Below, piece after piece: positions 1-8,192 of a stretch of 56,883 nucleotides of DNA. The stretch covers positions 1 through 56,883 of the forward strand of contig JAOAGQ010000036.1 in NCBI GenBank assembly GCA_026415675.1, written 5' to 3'. Below the pieces are notes generated by a model. It was not told the DNA's origin, did no database searches, and saw only the letters and a list, made by a program, of their open reading frames with translations. The DNA is from Syntrophorhabdaceae bacterium. Lineage in GTDB: Bacteria; Desulfobacterota; Syntrophorhabdia; Syntrophorhabdales; Syntrophorhabdaceae. The first letter of the stretch is position 1. Every line of letters starts with the position of its first letter. Both the position numbers and the translations under genes were made by a program.

Positions 1-19
1 AGATGTGTATAAGAGACAG
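1..19. other. Nextera transposon-end adapter remnant
   Basis: The first 19 bases, AGATGTGTATAAGAGACAG, are identical to the Tn5 mosaic-end part of the Nextera sequencing adapter. This is untrimmed library sequence, not genome. A reading frame opening at base 5 would add five false residues (MYKRQ) to the following gene. Confidence 0.96.
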
Positions 20-676
20 CCGTTATACCAGGTGTATGGTTCTACAGAGATAGGCCATGTGGCATATAGCCCCCTCGATAGGGAGCCATCGCCCACCATC
101 ATAGGTAAACCCTTAAAGACGAGGAAATCGATTGTGGCCGATCGGGAGACCCTTGAGAAACTCCCCCCAGGGGAACTGGGGGAACTCCTCGTCACATCCC
201 CCTATACGATAAAGAGATATCTGAACAAAGAGGAGGAGACGGCCCGTTCGTATGTGGAAAAGGACGGGGAGGTATACTACAGGATGGGGGACTATGTGAG
301 GATGACAGAGGCAGGGGAACTCGAGTTTGTGGAGAGGACAGCAGATATCATAAAATACAAGGCCTACAGGGTCTCTGCCTCGGAGGTGGAGGCCGCCCTT
401 CAGGACCACCCCACGGTAATAGGGGCATGCGTCATAGGTATACCTGACTCCAAGGTGGGGGAGAGGATCAAGGCGATCGTTGTCTTGAAAGAGGATGCAA
501 AGGGCATAGGGAGTGCGGAGTTGATAAAATGGTGCAGGGAGAGGCTTGCCCCTTATAAAGTCCCCTCTTATATAGAGTTCAGGGATATGCTTCCCAAATC
601 AAAGGTGGGAAAGCTTTTGAGAAGGGAGATCAGGGACGAGGAGAAAAGGAAGCTGGAAAAGGAGAAGAGAAGATAA
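20..676 (+). CDS. Acyl-CoA / aromatic-CoA ligase, AMP-binding family, C-terminal part (5'-truncated)
   Basis: This is the last 218 residues of an ANL-superfamily adenylating enzyme, which activates a carboxylic acid with ATP and CoA. The A5-type motif (YGSTE) lies just after the contig edge. The A7/A8 hinge region follows (YYRMGDYVRM, then FVERTADIIKYKAYRVSASEVE at about residues 92-125). The A10 lysine region (PKSKVGKLLRREI) is near the C-terminus, so the 3' end is complete. Substrate cannot be read from this part. The nearby benzoyl-CoA pathway genes make an aromatic acid such as benzoate a reasonable guess, but they are on the other strand, with radA converging on this gene. The first residues of any longer call come from adapter. 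Confidence 0.85.
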   Translation, partial: PLYQVYGSTEIGHVAYSPLDREPSPTIIGKPLKTRKSIVADRETLEKLPPGELGELLVTSPYTIKRYLNKEEETARSYVEKDGEVYYRMGDYVRMTEAGELEFVERTADIIKYKAYRVSASEVEAALQDHPTVIGACVIGIPDSKVGERIKAIVVLKEDAKGIGSAELIKWCRERLAPYKVPSYIEFRDMLPKSKVGKLLRREIRDEEKRKLEKEKRR

Positions 677-690
677 GAACATCGTAGAAT

Positions 691-2007
691 TCATAAACGC
701 TCATAGAGGGTTTTCACGTCTTTCACGGAAGAGATCTCCATATTCGAAGTATACTCCACCCCCAGAGGACATAACACCTTTTTTATCCCCATCCTTTCAC
801 ACTCCTTCAGTCTCAGATCCATATTGACGACCTTCCTTACCTCTCCGGTGAGACCAACCTCTCCGAAGATCGCTGTCTGTGACCCTATGATTTTATCCTT
901 ATATGAGGAAATGATGGATGCGGCAACAGCGAGGTCTACCGCGGGCTCGGTGATTTTTAATCCCCCCGTTACGTTTACATAGACATCTCTATCAAAAAAA
1001 GGTCTTCCCGTAACCTTTTCTATGACCGCAACTATCACATAGAGCCTGTTTATGTCGTATCCGAGGGACAACCTCTTGGGCATTGAGAATGTGGTCTTTG
1101 GTGTTATTGCCTGGATTTCAAGGAGTATGGGCCTTGTACCTGTTATATAAGGGAAGATCGTACTCCCTGTGCCCATGTGCTCTCTGTCGGATAAGAAAAA
1201 ACGGGATGGATTATCGACACTTACAAGGCCATCAGGTCTCATCTGGAATATCCCCACCTCATCTACAGGGCCGTATCTATTCTTTGTGACCCTAAGGAGC
1301 CTGTAAGGGAGGGTTTTATCCCCCTCAAAGTAGAGTACCGTATCGACCATATGTTCAAGTATTTTTGGCCCTGCGATAGCCCCCTCTTTTGTTACATGGC
1401 CTATGAAAATATGGGTGATCTCCTTCTTTTTCATCTCCATGATAAGCCTTGAGGAGACATCTTTGATCTGGTTTATGCTTCCGGGGAGCATGGACAGATC
1501 TGAGTTATAGATGGACTGGATGGAATCGACAATGATAAGGTGATATACCTTTTCAGCGATGGCCGAGAGGATATCTTCCAGACGGTTCGTTGTGAGGATT
1601 GAAAATGGGCCTTTTAGGTTGAGCCTTGTCTTTCTCGAGGAGAGCTGACGGAGGGATTCCTCCCCGGAGACATAGAGGACTTCGTATCCCAGTTCAATCA
1701 TCCTCGATGCGATGAGGAAGGAAAGGGTTGTCTTTCCAATACCGGGGTCGCCCCCTATGAGGACGGAGGAACCACAGGTGAGGCCTCCCCCCAGGACCCT
1801 GTCCATCTCGGGGATGTTTAGGATAATCCTCTCTTCAGGGAGGGCATCGTCTGTGATCAAGGTAGGTTTAGTCCTATCCCTTGATATCTCCTTCTCTATC
1901 TTGAATTCTTTCATCGAGTCCCAGGCAAGGCATTTGGGGCATCGACCCATCCATTTTGGCGCCTCATAACCACAGGATTCACAGTAGAAGACGGTCTTCT
2001 TTGTCAT
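691..2007 (-). CDS. radA: DNA repair protein RadA
   Basis: This 438-residue protein is the RadA/Sms recombination ATPase that promotes branch migration of recombination intermediates in the cytoplasm. It has the N-terminal zinc finger (C9, C12, C23, C26), a RecA-type Walker A (GGDPGIGKT, residues 85-93), the RadA-specific KNRYG motif in mid-protein and a C-terminal Lon-protease-like domain. I chose the ATG at 2007, not the longer in-frame start at 2073, because the protein then begins at the zinc finger, has AGGA six bases upstream, and overlaps the preceding gene's stop in an ATGA junction. It is the last gene of a long minus-strand run that begins with the benzoyl-CoA genes. Confidence 0.95.
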   Translation of the reverse strand: MTKKTVFYCESCGYEAPKWMGRCPKCLAWDSMKEFKIEKEISRDRTKPTLITDDALPEERIILNIPEMDRVLGGGLTCGSSVLIGGDPGIGKTTLSFLIASRMIELGYEVLYVSGEESLRQLSSRKTRLNLKGPFSILTTNRLEDILSAIAEKVYHLIIVDSIQSIYNSDLSMLPGSINQIKDVSSRLIMEMKKKEITHIFIGHVTKEGAIAGPKILEHMVDTVLYFEGDKTLPYRLLRVTKNRYGPVDEVGIFQMRPDGLVSVDNPSRFFLSDREHMGTGSTIFPYITGTRPILLEIQAITPKTTFSMPKRLSLGYDINRLYVIVAVIEKVTGRPFFDRDVYVNVTGGLKITEPAVDLAVAASIISSYKDKIIGSQTAIFGEVGLTGEVRKVVNMDLRLKECERMGIKKVLCPLGVEYTSNMEISSVKDVKTLYERL

Positions 2008-2801
2008 AGCCCATCCTTTTTCGTGTGAAAGCATAGAAGGGATGATTGGTGCTTTAAGATTTTTATGACCCATTCCCTTGTTTTAGGTAGTTCCTCGGGG
2101 GAGATCTCAAGGGTCATATTCCCATCATACCCCAGCCTTAGGGCTGTGTTCAACAGTTTTATCAGAGGGAGGTCCCCCTTTTTTATTAAAAGATGGCTTT
2201 TAAATCCGGAGAAATCGCTTATATGGATGTTTACGAGCCTTCCCGTCCGGTAGTACTCTATGAAAACGGAAACAGGGTCGTGACCGAATGTCCCTATATG
2301 GGTTGTGTCAAAGGTGAAGTGGAGGTTTCTCTCAAGGCCAAATCTTATCATTTTCGAGTAATCGTTAAGGTAATAGGAGGGAAAGGGAAACCTTTTTCCG
2401 GTGAGGGGCATGTTTTCAATGCTTAAACGGATATCCCGATCCCCGACCTCCTCCTGGAAATCTTTTACATTTATGAACCATCTAAGAAAACCGATCTCAA
2501 GGGAAAACCATGATGGGGGATGGAAGGTTACATTTTTTGCCCCAAAAATACTTGCCATCTCCACGACCTTCTTTAATGCGTTTCGTTGATTTCCCCACGT
2601 TTTTATTTTTTTATACGGGGCGTGGATAGAGGGCACGGGGAGGATGTCGGTACTTTTCACGACTTTCTTTACATAATAGGGGTCTTGAAATCTGCCGTCT
2701 ATGACGAGTTCTAACCCGTCAAACCCTGCCTCTTTTGCAATTTTAAACAGTTCATCTATGGGAAAGGAAAGGATAGAACCGGTTGATAACAGGATATTCA
2801 T
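2004..2801 (-). CDS. Xylose-isomerase-like TIM-barrel protein (AP endonuclease family 2 fold)
   Basis: The 265 residues match the AP_endonuc_2 / sugar phosphate isomerase-epimerase superfamily: the opening GSILSFPIDELFKIAKEAGFDGLELVI, the HAPY segment, TFHPPSW, SIENMP and TFDTTHIG, with a conserved late HISDF and LEISPEE. These supply His, Glu and Asp metal ligands of the barrel. Family members include endonuclease IV and sugar epimerases; the sequence does not separate these functions. It overlaps both neighbours by four bases (ATGA at 2798-2801 and at 2004-2007), so it is very likely translated together with the M24 peptidase and RadA. RadA next door fits a DNA-repair role, but this is only context. 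Confidence 0.8.
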   Translation of the reverse strand: MNILLSTGSILSFPIDELFKIAKEAGFDGLELVIDGRFQDPYYVKKVVKSTDILPVPSIHAPYKKIKTWGNQRNALKKVVEMASIFGAKNVTFHPPSWFSLEIGFLRWFINVKDFQEEVGDRDIRLSIENMPLTGKRFPFPSYYLNDYSKMIRFGLERNLHFTFDTTHIGTFGHDPVSVFIEYYRTGRLVNIHISDFSGFKSHLLIKKGDLPLIKLLNTALRLGYDGNMTLEISPEELPKTREWVIKILKHQSSLLCFHTKKDGL

Positions 2802-3970
2802 AGGATAAGGATATCTTCATCCCCATCGGTTATGATTCTATAATTCCCTTTTTCTATCAAAACCGTATTCTCGATGCCACAGGCCCCCTTTTTCGGGAAT
2901 ACCATCTTCGGTTCAATGGCAAAGACGGCCCCTTCTTCTATGGGGTACTCGTGGTTTGCCGCTATGAAGGGTAGCTCTGCGAGTTCTATCCCGATACCGT
3001 GGGCGAGAAACCTCACCTTATGAGAACCGTACCCGAGATATACATCGCCATAACCCATCTCATCGGCGAGTCTCTTTGAGTATTCGAAGAGTTCCCTGCT
3101 CTTTTTACCTTCAAGGACTTTATCCAAGACACGGTAAAGGATTTCTCTACAGGCCTCATATGCCCTTACGTATAGCTCCGGCATATTTCCTATCGCGTAC
3201 ATCCTTGTCTGATCCACCTGGTAACCGTGGTAGCAGATACCAAAGTCAATGAGGATGGGTTCCCCCCTCTTGATCCTCTTCATGCTTGCCCCTACAGGGA
3301 AAGCAGGGGATAAACCAAGACCCCCCATCGGCGAGTCCGATTGACTTACAATGCTTCCTGTTTTACCGCTTATGATATGCCATGAGTAGGCCTCATAGTT
3401 TAATGACCTTACCCTTAGAAGCCCTTCGTGACCCAATGTCTTTGCGTAGGCCTCAAGCATCCCCCCGAGTTCAATCTCTGTCATACCCTCCCGTAAAAAC
3501 TCAGGCACCATCTTGTAGACCTTTTTTTGTATATCCGCTGCCTTCTCGATGAGTCCTATCTCGAAAGGGGATTTTACCTTTCTCAGCTCTTTGGTCAACG
3601 GAGAGACGTTTATCAGTTCACAGTCCCCTATAACCTCCCTGAACTTTAAAACATCGTTATAGGGGAGGACATCGAGTTGAAGCCCCACCCTTTTCATGGG
3701 TTTTATCTGTTTTGTGATTTCTTTGGCAGAGCGGACAGGGAGTATAAGATTTAAAGGGGATTCCCTTCTTGCCCTTGTCAGTTCTCTTTTCACAAAGAGG
3801 ATAGGTTCTTCCTGGAGGGGGACAAAGAGAAGGGCATCCTGCATTGTCCCCGAGAGGTAGTAGTAGTCTATCTTATAATGGAAAAAGGCCCCATCCATCG
3901 AGGCCTTTTCCATAAGGGTCTTGAGTTTTTCTATTCTCCTTGATATCTCTTTTTCAGGTGTATAAAGCAT
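2798..3970 (-). CDS. M24-family metallopeptidase (Xaa-Pro aminopeptidase-like)
   Basis: This 390-residue protein has the creatinase N-domain followed by a pita-bread M24 catalytic domain. The metal ligands are visible in order: Asp in LIDFG, Asp in VDQTRMY, His in AHGIGIELAE, Glu in AIEPKM and Glu in GIENTVLIE. Such enzymes remove an N-terminal residue before proline, although some M24 proteins have other substrates. The start at 3970 (MLYTPEKEISRR) gives the usual family N-terminus and avoids a 62-base overlap with the upstream hydratase gene that a start at 4048 would cause; its ribosome site is weak. The gene follows dch closely and is coupled to the TIM-barrel gene. Confidence 0.88.
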   Translation of the reverse strand: MLYTPEKEISRRIEKLKTLMEKASMDGAFFHYKIDYYYLSGTMQDALLFVPLQEEPILFVKRELTRARRESPLNLILPVRSAKEITKQIKPMKRVGLQLDVLPYNDVLKFREVIGDCELINVSPLTKELRKVKSPFEIGLIEKAADIQKKVYKMVPEFLREGMTEIELGGMLEAYAKTLGHEGLLRVRSLNYEAYSWHIISGKTGSIVSQSDSPMGGLGLSPAFPVGASMKRIKRGEPILIDFGICYHGYQVDQTRMYAIGNMPELYVRAYEACREILYRVLDKVLEGKKSRELFEYSKRLADEMGYGDVYLGYGSHKVRFLAHGIGIELAELPFIAANHEYPIEEGAVFAIEPKMVFPKKGACGIENTVLIEKGNYRIITDGDEDILIL

Positions 3971-3986
3971 AAAACGTAAAATCCAA

Positions 3987-4757
3987 CTATCTATCCTTCC
4001 ATACGGCCTTCCTCTTTTCCATAAAGGCGTTGATACCCTCTTTTGCATCCTCTGTGGCCATACAGCCTTTGAGATATAGAATCTCCGATGCCTTTAAAGC
4101 CTGGAGGAAATCGAGGTTTAGACCGGCCTTTATAGCCCTTTTCGTCCAAATGGAGACAGGTTTGCTCTTATTTAGGTACTCCCCGAGATACTTATCGACC
4201 TCTTCTTTAAAATTATCGTTAGGGAACACGGCGGTTACGAGGCCTATGGCCTGGGCCTCTTTTGCACTTATTATCCTTCCTGTCAACAGTAATTCGTATG
4301 TCTTCTGTAGTCCTATGATCTTAGGAAACCATGCCGCGGCCACAGGGGGAAATACACCGACCGCAATCTCGGGTTGACCGATTCTCGATTTTTCCGAAGC
4401 AATAACTATATCACAGAAAGACATGAGTTCGCAGCCACCCCCTAAAGAGCGACCATTTACAACGGCCACTGTAATAATATCCATCTCCGACAGGTTACGG
4501 AACATCCTGTGGAATACATCTATCATCTCGTCGACCTTATCTTCCGTGTGGTCTGCCACATCGACACCGTCACAGAATGCCTTCTCCCCCGCATGGTCGA
4601 AGATCAGCATCTGAATCTTATCGTCCTTCTTCACATCAGAGAGGGCCTCATTTATCTCCTTCATCATAGGGATGGTAAGCCAGTTTGAAGGAGGCACATT
4701 CAGGGTAATCCTGGCGACTTTATCCTTCTTTTCAAATACGATGAATTGGTTACCCAT
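3987..4757 (-). CDS. dch: Cyclohexa-1,5-diene-1-carbonyl-CoA hydratase
   Basis: This 256-residue crotonase-fold protein adds water to cyclohexa-1,5-diene-1-carboxyl-CoA, the product of benzoyl-CoA reductase, giving 6-hydroxycyclohex-1-ene-1-carboxyl-CoA. Visible features are the oxyanion-hole segments (KAFCDGVDVADH and GRSLGGGCELMSFCDIVIA) and the family-like stretch VGVFPPVAAAWFP. The N-terminal text (FEKKDKVARITLNVPPSNWLTIPMM) and the immediate neighbours had and oah make Dch (BamR) a better call than a generic enoyl-CoA hydratase. GGGAG lies eight bases before the ATG. An intrinsic terminator lies between oah and this gene, so its expression may be partly uncoupled from the upstream genes. 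Confidence 0.88.
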   Translation of the reverse strand: MGNQFIVFEKKDKVARITLNVPPSNWLTIPMMKEINEALSDVKKDDKIQMLIFDHAGEKAFCDGVDVADHTEDKVDEMIDVFHRMFRNLSEMDIITVAVVNGRSLGGGCELMSFCDIVIASEKSRIGQPEIAVGVFPPVAAAWFPKIIGLQKTYELLLTGRIISAKEAQAIGLVTAVFPNDNFKEEVDKYLGEYLNKSKPVSIWTKRAIKAGLNLDFLQALKASEILYLKGCMATEDAKEGINAFMEKRKAVWKDR

Positions 4758-4795
4758 TTGGATTCTCCCTTCTTTTTAATCTTCTTGGTGGAACA

Positions 4796-4826
4796 AATAA
4801 AAAAGAGGGGGATTGAACCCCCTCTT
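4796..4826 (-). terminator. Intrinsic terminator or attenuator between oah and dch
   Basis: Bases 4803-4826 form a perfect nine-base-pair stem (AAGAGGGGG with CCCCCTCTT) around a six-base loop. Read on the minus strand, the stem is followed by a run of Ts (TTTTTATTT). It lies 18 bases past the oah stop and about 40 bases before dch, so it would end or reduce transcription inside the aromatic gene cluster. No strong promoter is visible between it and dch. Confidence 0.82.
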
Positions 4827-4843
4827 GATGCCCTGCCATTCAC

Positions 4844-5989
4844 TTACTTCTGGGGCTTGCCCAGCACCTCTTCCATGAACTTCTCGTTGACAATCTTGCC
4901 TTCGGCGATGTTCTGACGGTACTTGATGAAGTCTATGGTGTCTACCCCTGTGATCTTCTTCGTGTTGAATGCGCCGAAGCCCATGAATGCCTCGCCCATC
5001 ATGTTTGCGGCGAGCCAGTGTCTGTGGTCGTTCTTCATGGTATCCCAGAAGAATTTCTTCTTCTGCCTGATGCCGTCGATGGATTTTATCAAGCATCCAG
5101 GGAAGAGGTTTGCGAATGTCCACATGATCCTGTCGATCTCTGCATCGATCAAGGAGAAATCAACTTCGTTGTTCTTCTGTTTTTCCTGTACCCAGGCCCT
5201 TGCCTGTTTGAACTCATCACCAGTCTTATTCTCACCGTATACGATTTCACCGTTTTCGATGAACTTATCTGTAATGACCATCGGGTTTCTCACCCATTTG
5301 CCGTTCTCATCCTTTAAGACAGGGAATGCCTTTGTTATTAGACCCTTCCACCACATCTTATAAGCGCTCCACATCTCGCAGGATACGCAGCTCCACATCG
5401 CATCCTCGATGCTTAGGTATGCCGGGAGGAAGTCGGAGGCACCACCGACTGGGGCTGAGCCGTGACGGGGTCCTGCCTGACCGAAAACAGCGATGTCTGA
5501 GGCAAGGGTTAAGTCGCACGCTGTCCCTATCTCCTGACCACCGGCTACCCTCATACCGTTTACACGGCAGACCACAGGTTTTTTGCACATGAGGATGGAG
5601 TCAACCATGTTGTTGAAGAGTTCCATGTATGCCCCATATTCCTCAGGCCTCATGCTGTAATATTCAGAATACTCTTTTGTATTTCCCCCTGTACAGAAGG
5701 CAAATGGACCTGTGCCTGTAAATACAACACCGACAACTTCTCTGTCTACTGAGGAGTTCTCAAAACCTGCTATAACACCCTTCACCATCTCTGTTGTGTA
5801 AGAGTTGTACTGGGCGGGGTTATTGAGTCTTATCCATGCAACGTAAAGACCGGGGATTACATTACCCTTCGGGTCTTTCAGAGGTCTTTTCTCATAGACA
5901 ACGCATGGAGCCTCTGTCCCCCAGTGCTCTGAACCGAACCTAAAATGGTCCTTTTTTCCGTGTTCCCTTGGCATCCATTCTAAACCCAT
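4844..5989 (-). CDS. oah: 6-oxocyclohex-1-ene-1-carbonyl-CoA hydrolase (ring-opening)
   Basis: This 381-residue crotonase-family enzyme (Oah, also called BamA) adds two waters to 6-oxocyclohex-1-ene-1-carboxyl-CoA and opens the ring to 3-hydroxypimeloyl-CoA. It is a marker of anaerobic aromatic degradation. The long N-terminal extension before the crotonase core, the segment FCTGGNTKEYSEYYSMRPEEYGAYM, the oxyanion segment RVNGMRVAGGQEIGTACD and the tail FGAFNTKKITGVDTIDF are characteristic, and the length fits the family. AGGAGG lies just before the ATG. It sits between had and dch, as expected for this pathway, with a terminator immediately downstream. Confidence 0.95.
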   Translation of the reverse strand: MGLEWMPREHGKKDHFRFGSEHWGTEAPCVVYEKRPLKDPKGNVIPGLYVAWIRLNNPAQYNSYTTEMVKGVIAGFENSSVDREVVGVVFTGTGPFAFCTGGNTKEYSEYYSMRPEEYGAYMELFNNMVDSILMCKKPVVCRVNGMRVAGGQEIGTACDLTLASDIAVFGQAGPRHGSAPVGGASDFLPAYLSIEDAMWSCVSCEMWSAYKMWWKGLITKAFPVLKDENGKWVRNPMVITDKFIENGEIVYGENKTGDEFKQARAWVQEKQKNNEVDFSLIDAEIDRIMWTFANLFPGCLIKSIDGIRQKKKFFWDTMKNDHRHWLAANMMGEAFMGFGAFNTKKITGVDTIDFIKYRQNIAEGKIVNEKFMEEVLGKPQK

Positions 5990-6013
5990 AGAATCCTCCT
6001 TTAATTTAAATTT

Positions 6014-7123
6014 TTAAAAATCTGGTTTTAAGACCACCCTCTTTGCAGGGGAACCAGCCTTATGTATCTCGTCGAATGTTGCGGCTATCGTACTCATGGG
6101 TCTTACCTCAACAAAAGGATCTATCACTATCTTTTTGCTGAGTACCATATCGAGTACTATGGGGTAATATTCCGGTAGACATCCCCATGTCCCTATGATC
6201 TCTGCGTCGAAGGCCATAAGTTTTGAGAACATATACTCGCTCTTTGACATGCCGAATCCGACCATTATGAGTTTTCCAACAAAGGAGAGTAAATCGAGGG
6301 CGAGATCCTGACCTGCCTTTGTGCCTGTCACCTCAAAGATCTTCCATCCTGTATTCGGAAGACCTCCTGATTTGCAGATATTCCTCCATTCACCAACTAT
6401 TGTCTTGTTATCTTTTTCCACCGTACTGATCACGGCATCGCAACCGTATTCGAGGGCCCTTTTCAGTTTTTCAGGATTCCTTGCGATACCTATCACGGTT
6501 TTTGCCCCAAGGGCCTTTGCGGTCTGGGCCATGTAAACCCCTACACCGCCTGTGGCTCCAATTACGACGACATTATCCCCTGGTTGCAAATCTGCCCTTT
6601 TTGCTGCCTGGTATGGTGTTGTGACCGCATCTGCAATAACAGAGAGCTGTTCGAGGGCATAACCTTTTTTGTCGGGAACGGGACAAAGGTCGATTGATGG
6701 TACAGGGATATGGCTTGCAAATCCACCATATACACCGATACTATTGCCAGGCATCTTCTGGGCAAGGCACCTGTTTCCCCTGCCTGTTTTACAGAGGATA
6801 CACTGACGGCATGGCATAACAGCAGGTATGATCACCTCTTTTCCTACCCATGCAGGATCTCCGGCCACAACAGTGCCTGCAATTTCATGACCTAATGCAA
6901 GGGGTGGTTTGCTAACCGTGGGAACCCCGTCATAGAAATATCCCAGGTCTGTGTGGCATACACCGCAACCTGCGATTTCGACGAGGACCTCTCCAGGTTT
7001 CAACTCCGGCACAGGTATCTCAACCATCTCAAGTTTTCCAGGTATTGTTTCTTTTGTCTCCTTGTTGAATGTGGTTGGTTGAACCATCTGCCACTGTTTT
7101 ATCGTTTTTGGTAAATCCGCCAT
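6014..7123 (-). CDS. had: 6-hydroxycyclohex-1-ene-1-carbonyl-CoA dehydrogenase
   Basis: This 369-residue zinc-dependent medium-chain alcohol dehydrogenase oxidises the Dch product to 6-oxocyclohex-1-ene-1-carboxyl-CoA, normally with NAD. It has the catalytic zinc Cys (GCGVCHTD) and GHE, the four-cysteine structural zinc lobe (MPCRQCILCKTGRGNRC), and a Rossmann motif (GATGGVGVYMAQ). The N-terminus (KTIKQWQMVQP) and the neighbours oah and dch support Had (BamQ) over a general alcohol dehydrogenase. The ATG at 7123 is preceded by an excellent AAAGGAGG at ideal spacing; a GTG at 7129 is less likely. It is 24 bases from oah and 58 from the SDR gene. Confidence 0.93.
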   Translation of the reverse strand: MADLPKTIKQWQMVQPTTFNKETKETIPGKLEMVEIPVPELKPGEVLVEIAGCGVCHTDLGYFYDGVPTVSKPPLALGHEIAGTVVAGDPAWVGKEVIIPAVMPCRQCILCKTGRGNRCLAQKMPGNSIGVYGGFASHIPVPSIDLCPVPDKKGYALEQLSVIADAVTTPYQAAKRADLQPGDNVVVIGATGGVGVYMAQTAKALGAKTVIGIARNPEKLKRALEYGCDAVISTVEKDNKTIVGEWRNICKSGGLPNTGWKIFEVTGTKAGQDLALDLLSFVGKLIMVGFGMSKSEYMFSKLMAFDAEIIGTWGCLPEYYPIVLDMVLSKKIVIDPFVEVRPMSTIAATFDEIHKAGSPAKRVVLKPDF

Positions 7124-7181
7124 AAACACCTCCTTTTTTGGTATTTAATTTTTATGATTCCCAACACCTCCTTGAAACATA

Positions 7182-7934
7182 TTACGTCATACCGTAACCA
7201 CCATCCACGCATAAAAGCTGTCCCGTGATGTACCTTGAATCATCAGATGCGAAGAACACAAAGGCCGGGGCCACATCTTCAGGGTCGGCGTATCTACCGA
7301 GGAGAATCCTCCTTACGTAGATCTCCTTTAACTTTTCATCGGTAGAAATCTTTTCTGTCATGTCTGTAGTCACAATACCGAGAGAGATGACGTTTGCCGT
7401 GACATTATATTTTGCGAGTTCCCTTGCCATGGACTTTGTCATGGAGATCACCCCACCCTTTGCCGCACTGTAGTTAATCTGACCTATGGTTCCCACAACG
7501 CCTGCGACAGATGTCACATTTACAATCCTCCCGTAGTTCTGCTCCATAAAATACTTGGATGCGGCCTTTACCATAAGCCAGGGACCTCTCATCTGGATGT
7601 TGACCACCTCGTCCCATGTTGCCACGTCCATCTTATGGAGCATCCCGGGTTTTGAGACGCCTGCATTGTTAACAATGATATGGATTGAACCAAAGGTGTT
7701 AACACAGGTTTCCACTATTTTCTTGGCATCTTCCTCGTTGCTCACATCGCCCTTTACCGCAACGGCGTTTCTCCCCATTGCCTTTATCGTTTCAACAACC
7801 TCATTTGCCGCCTTCTCGTTTCCAGCGTAATTGACAACAACATTTGCCCCCTCTTTGGCAAAGGCTATACTTATTGCCCTGCCAACCCCTCTGCCACCGC
7901 CTGTGACTACAGCGTTCTTTCCTTCTAATTTCAT
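7182..7934 (-). CDS. Short-chain dehydrogenase/reductase (FabG-like; possible 3-hydroxyacyl-CoA dehydrogenase)
   Basis: This 250-residue classical SDR has the cofactor motif TGGGRGVG, NNAG, the catalytic Ser in VTSVAG, Tyr and Lys in YSAAK, and a typical C-terminus (ITGQLLCVDGGYG). SDRs of this type reduce 3-oxoacyl thioesters or oxidise 3-hydroxyacyl thioesters. As first gene of the had-oah-dch run it could oxidise 3-hydroxypimeloyl-CoA or a related beta-oxidation intermediate; that is context, not sequence proof. The ATG at 7934 has AGAGG five bases upstream. A strong promoter lies about 45 bases further upstream. Confidence 0.85.
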   Translation of the reverse strand: MKLEGKNAVVTGGGRGVGRAISIAFAKEGANVVVNYAGNEKAANEVVETIKAMGRNAVAVKGDVSNEEDAKKIVETCVNTFGSIHIIVNNAGVSKPGMLHKMDVATWDEVVNIQMRGPWLMVKAASKYFMEQNYGRIVNVTSVAGVVGTIGQINYSAAKGGVISMTKSMARELAKYNVTANVISLGIVTTDMTEKISTDEKLKEIYVRRILLGRYADPEDVAPAFVFFASDDSRYITGQLLCVDGGYGMT

Positions 7935-7977
7935 AGTCACCTCTCAATAGAGTTTGTGAAAATTTTTATTTGTTTAT

Positions 7978-8005
7978 ATTATATTTTAAAACTGTACTAT
8001 GTCAA
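7978..8005 (-). promoter_or_regulatory. Consensus sigma70 promoter of the aromatic operon
   Basis: On the minus strand the -35 box TTGACA (8000-8005) and the -10 box TATAAT (7978-7983) are both perfect and separated by 16 bases. The predicted start near 7971 leaves a leader of about 37 bases to the SDR gene, which carries a ribosome site. Confidence 0.82.
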
Positions 8006-8041
8006 GTTAAAAAAGCATAATAAAGGCTATTTGTTTCAGTT

Positions 8042-8053
8042 TCTGTATACAGA
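8042..8053. promoter_or_regulatory. Palindrome TCTGTATACAGA, possible regulator site
   Basis: A perfect 12-base palindrome lies about 75 bases upstream of the predicted start of the aromatic operon. A second GTATAC-centred imperfect site (ATTGTATACGA, 8139-8149) lies 96 bases away, next to the rhodanese terminator. TGTATACA cores are typical of GntR-family operators; assignment here is inference. Confidence 0.4.
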
Positions 8054-8147
8054 TAAATTATCAGTAATTATAGGATATTATATATGGTAAAAAACATTTT
8101 GAATGACTTTTAAAAAGCATCAACTTTTCTGTAGAGTATTGTATACG

Positions 8148-8181
8148 AAAAAAAACCAGGGAGGCATTTGATGCCTCCCTG
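8148..8181 (-). terminator. Intrinsic terminator after the cytochrome-rhodanese operon
   Basis: Bases 8157-8181 form a perfect 11-base-pair stem (CAGGGAGGCAT with ATGCCTCCCTG) with a TTG loop. On the minus strand it is followed by GG and a run of eight Ts. It lies 12 bases after the rhodanese stop. Confidence 0.93.
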
Positions 8182-8192
8182 AAAGGCATTGA

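Noticed and set aside
7182-7934. fabG of fatty acid synthesis
   Set aside because: The fold fits FabG, but the position at the head of had-oah-dch and absence of other fab genes make a catabolic role as likely, so no symbol was given.
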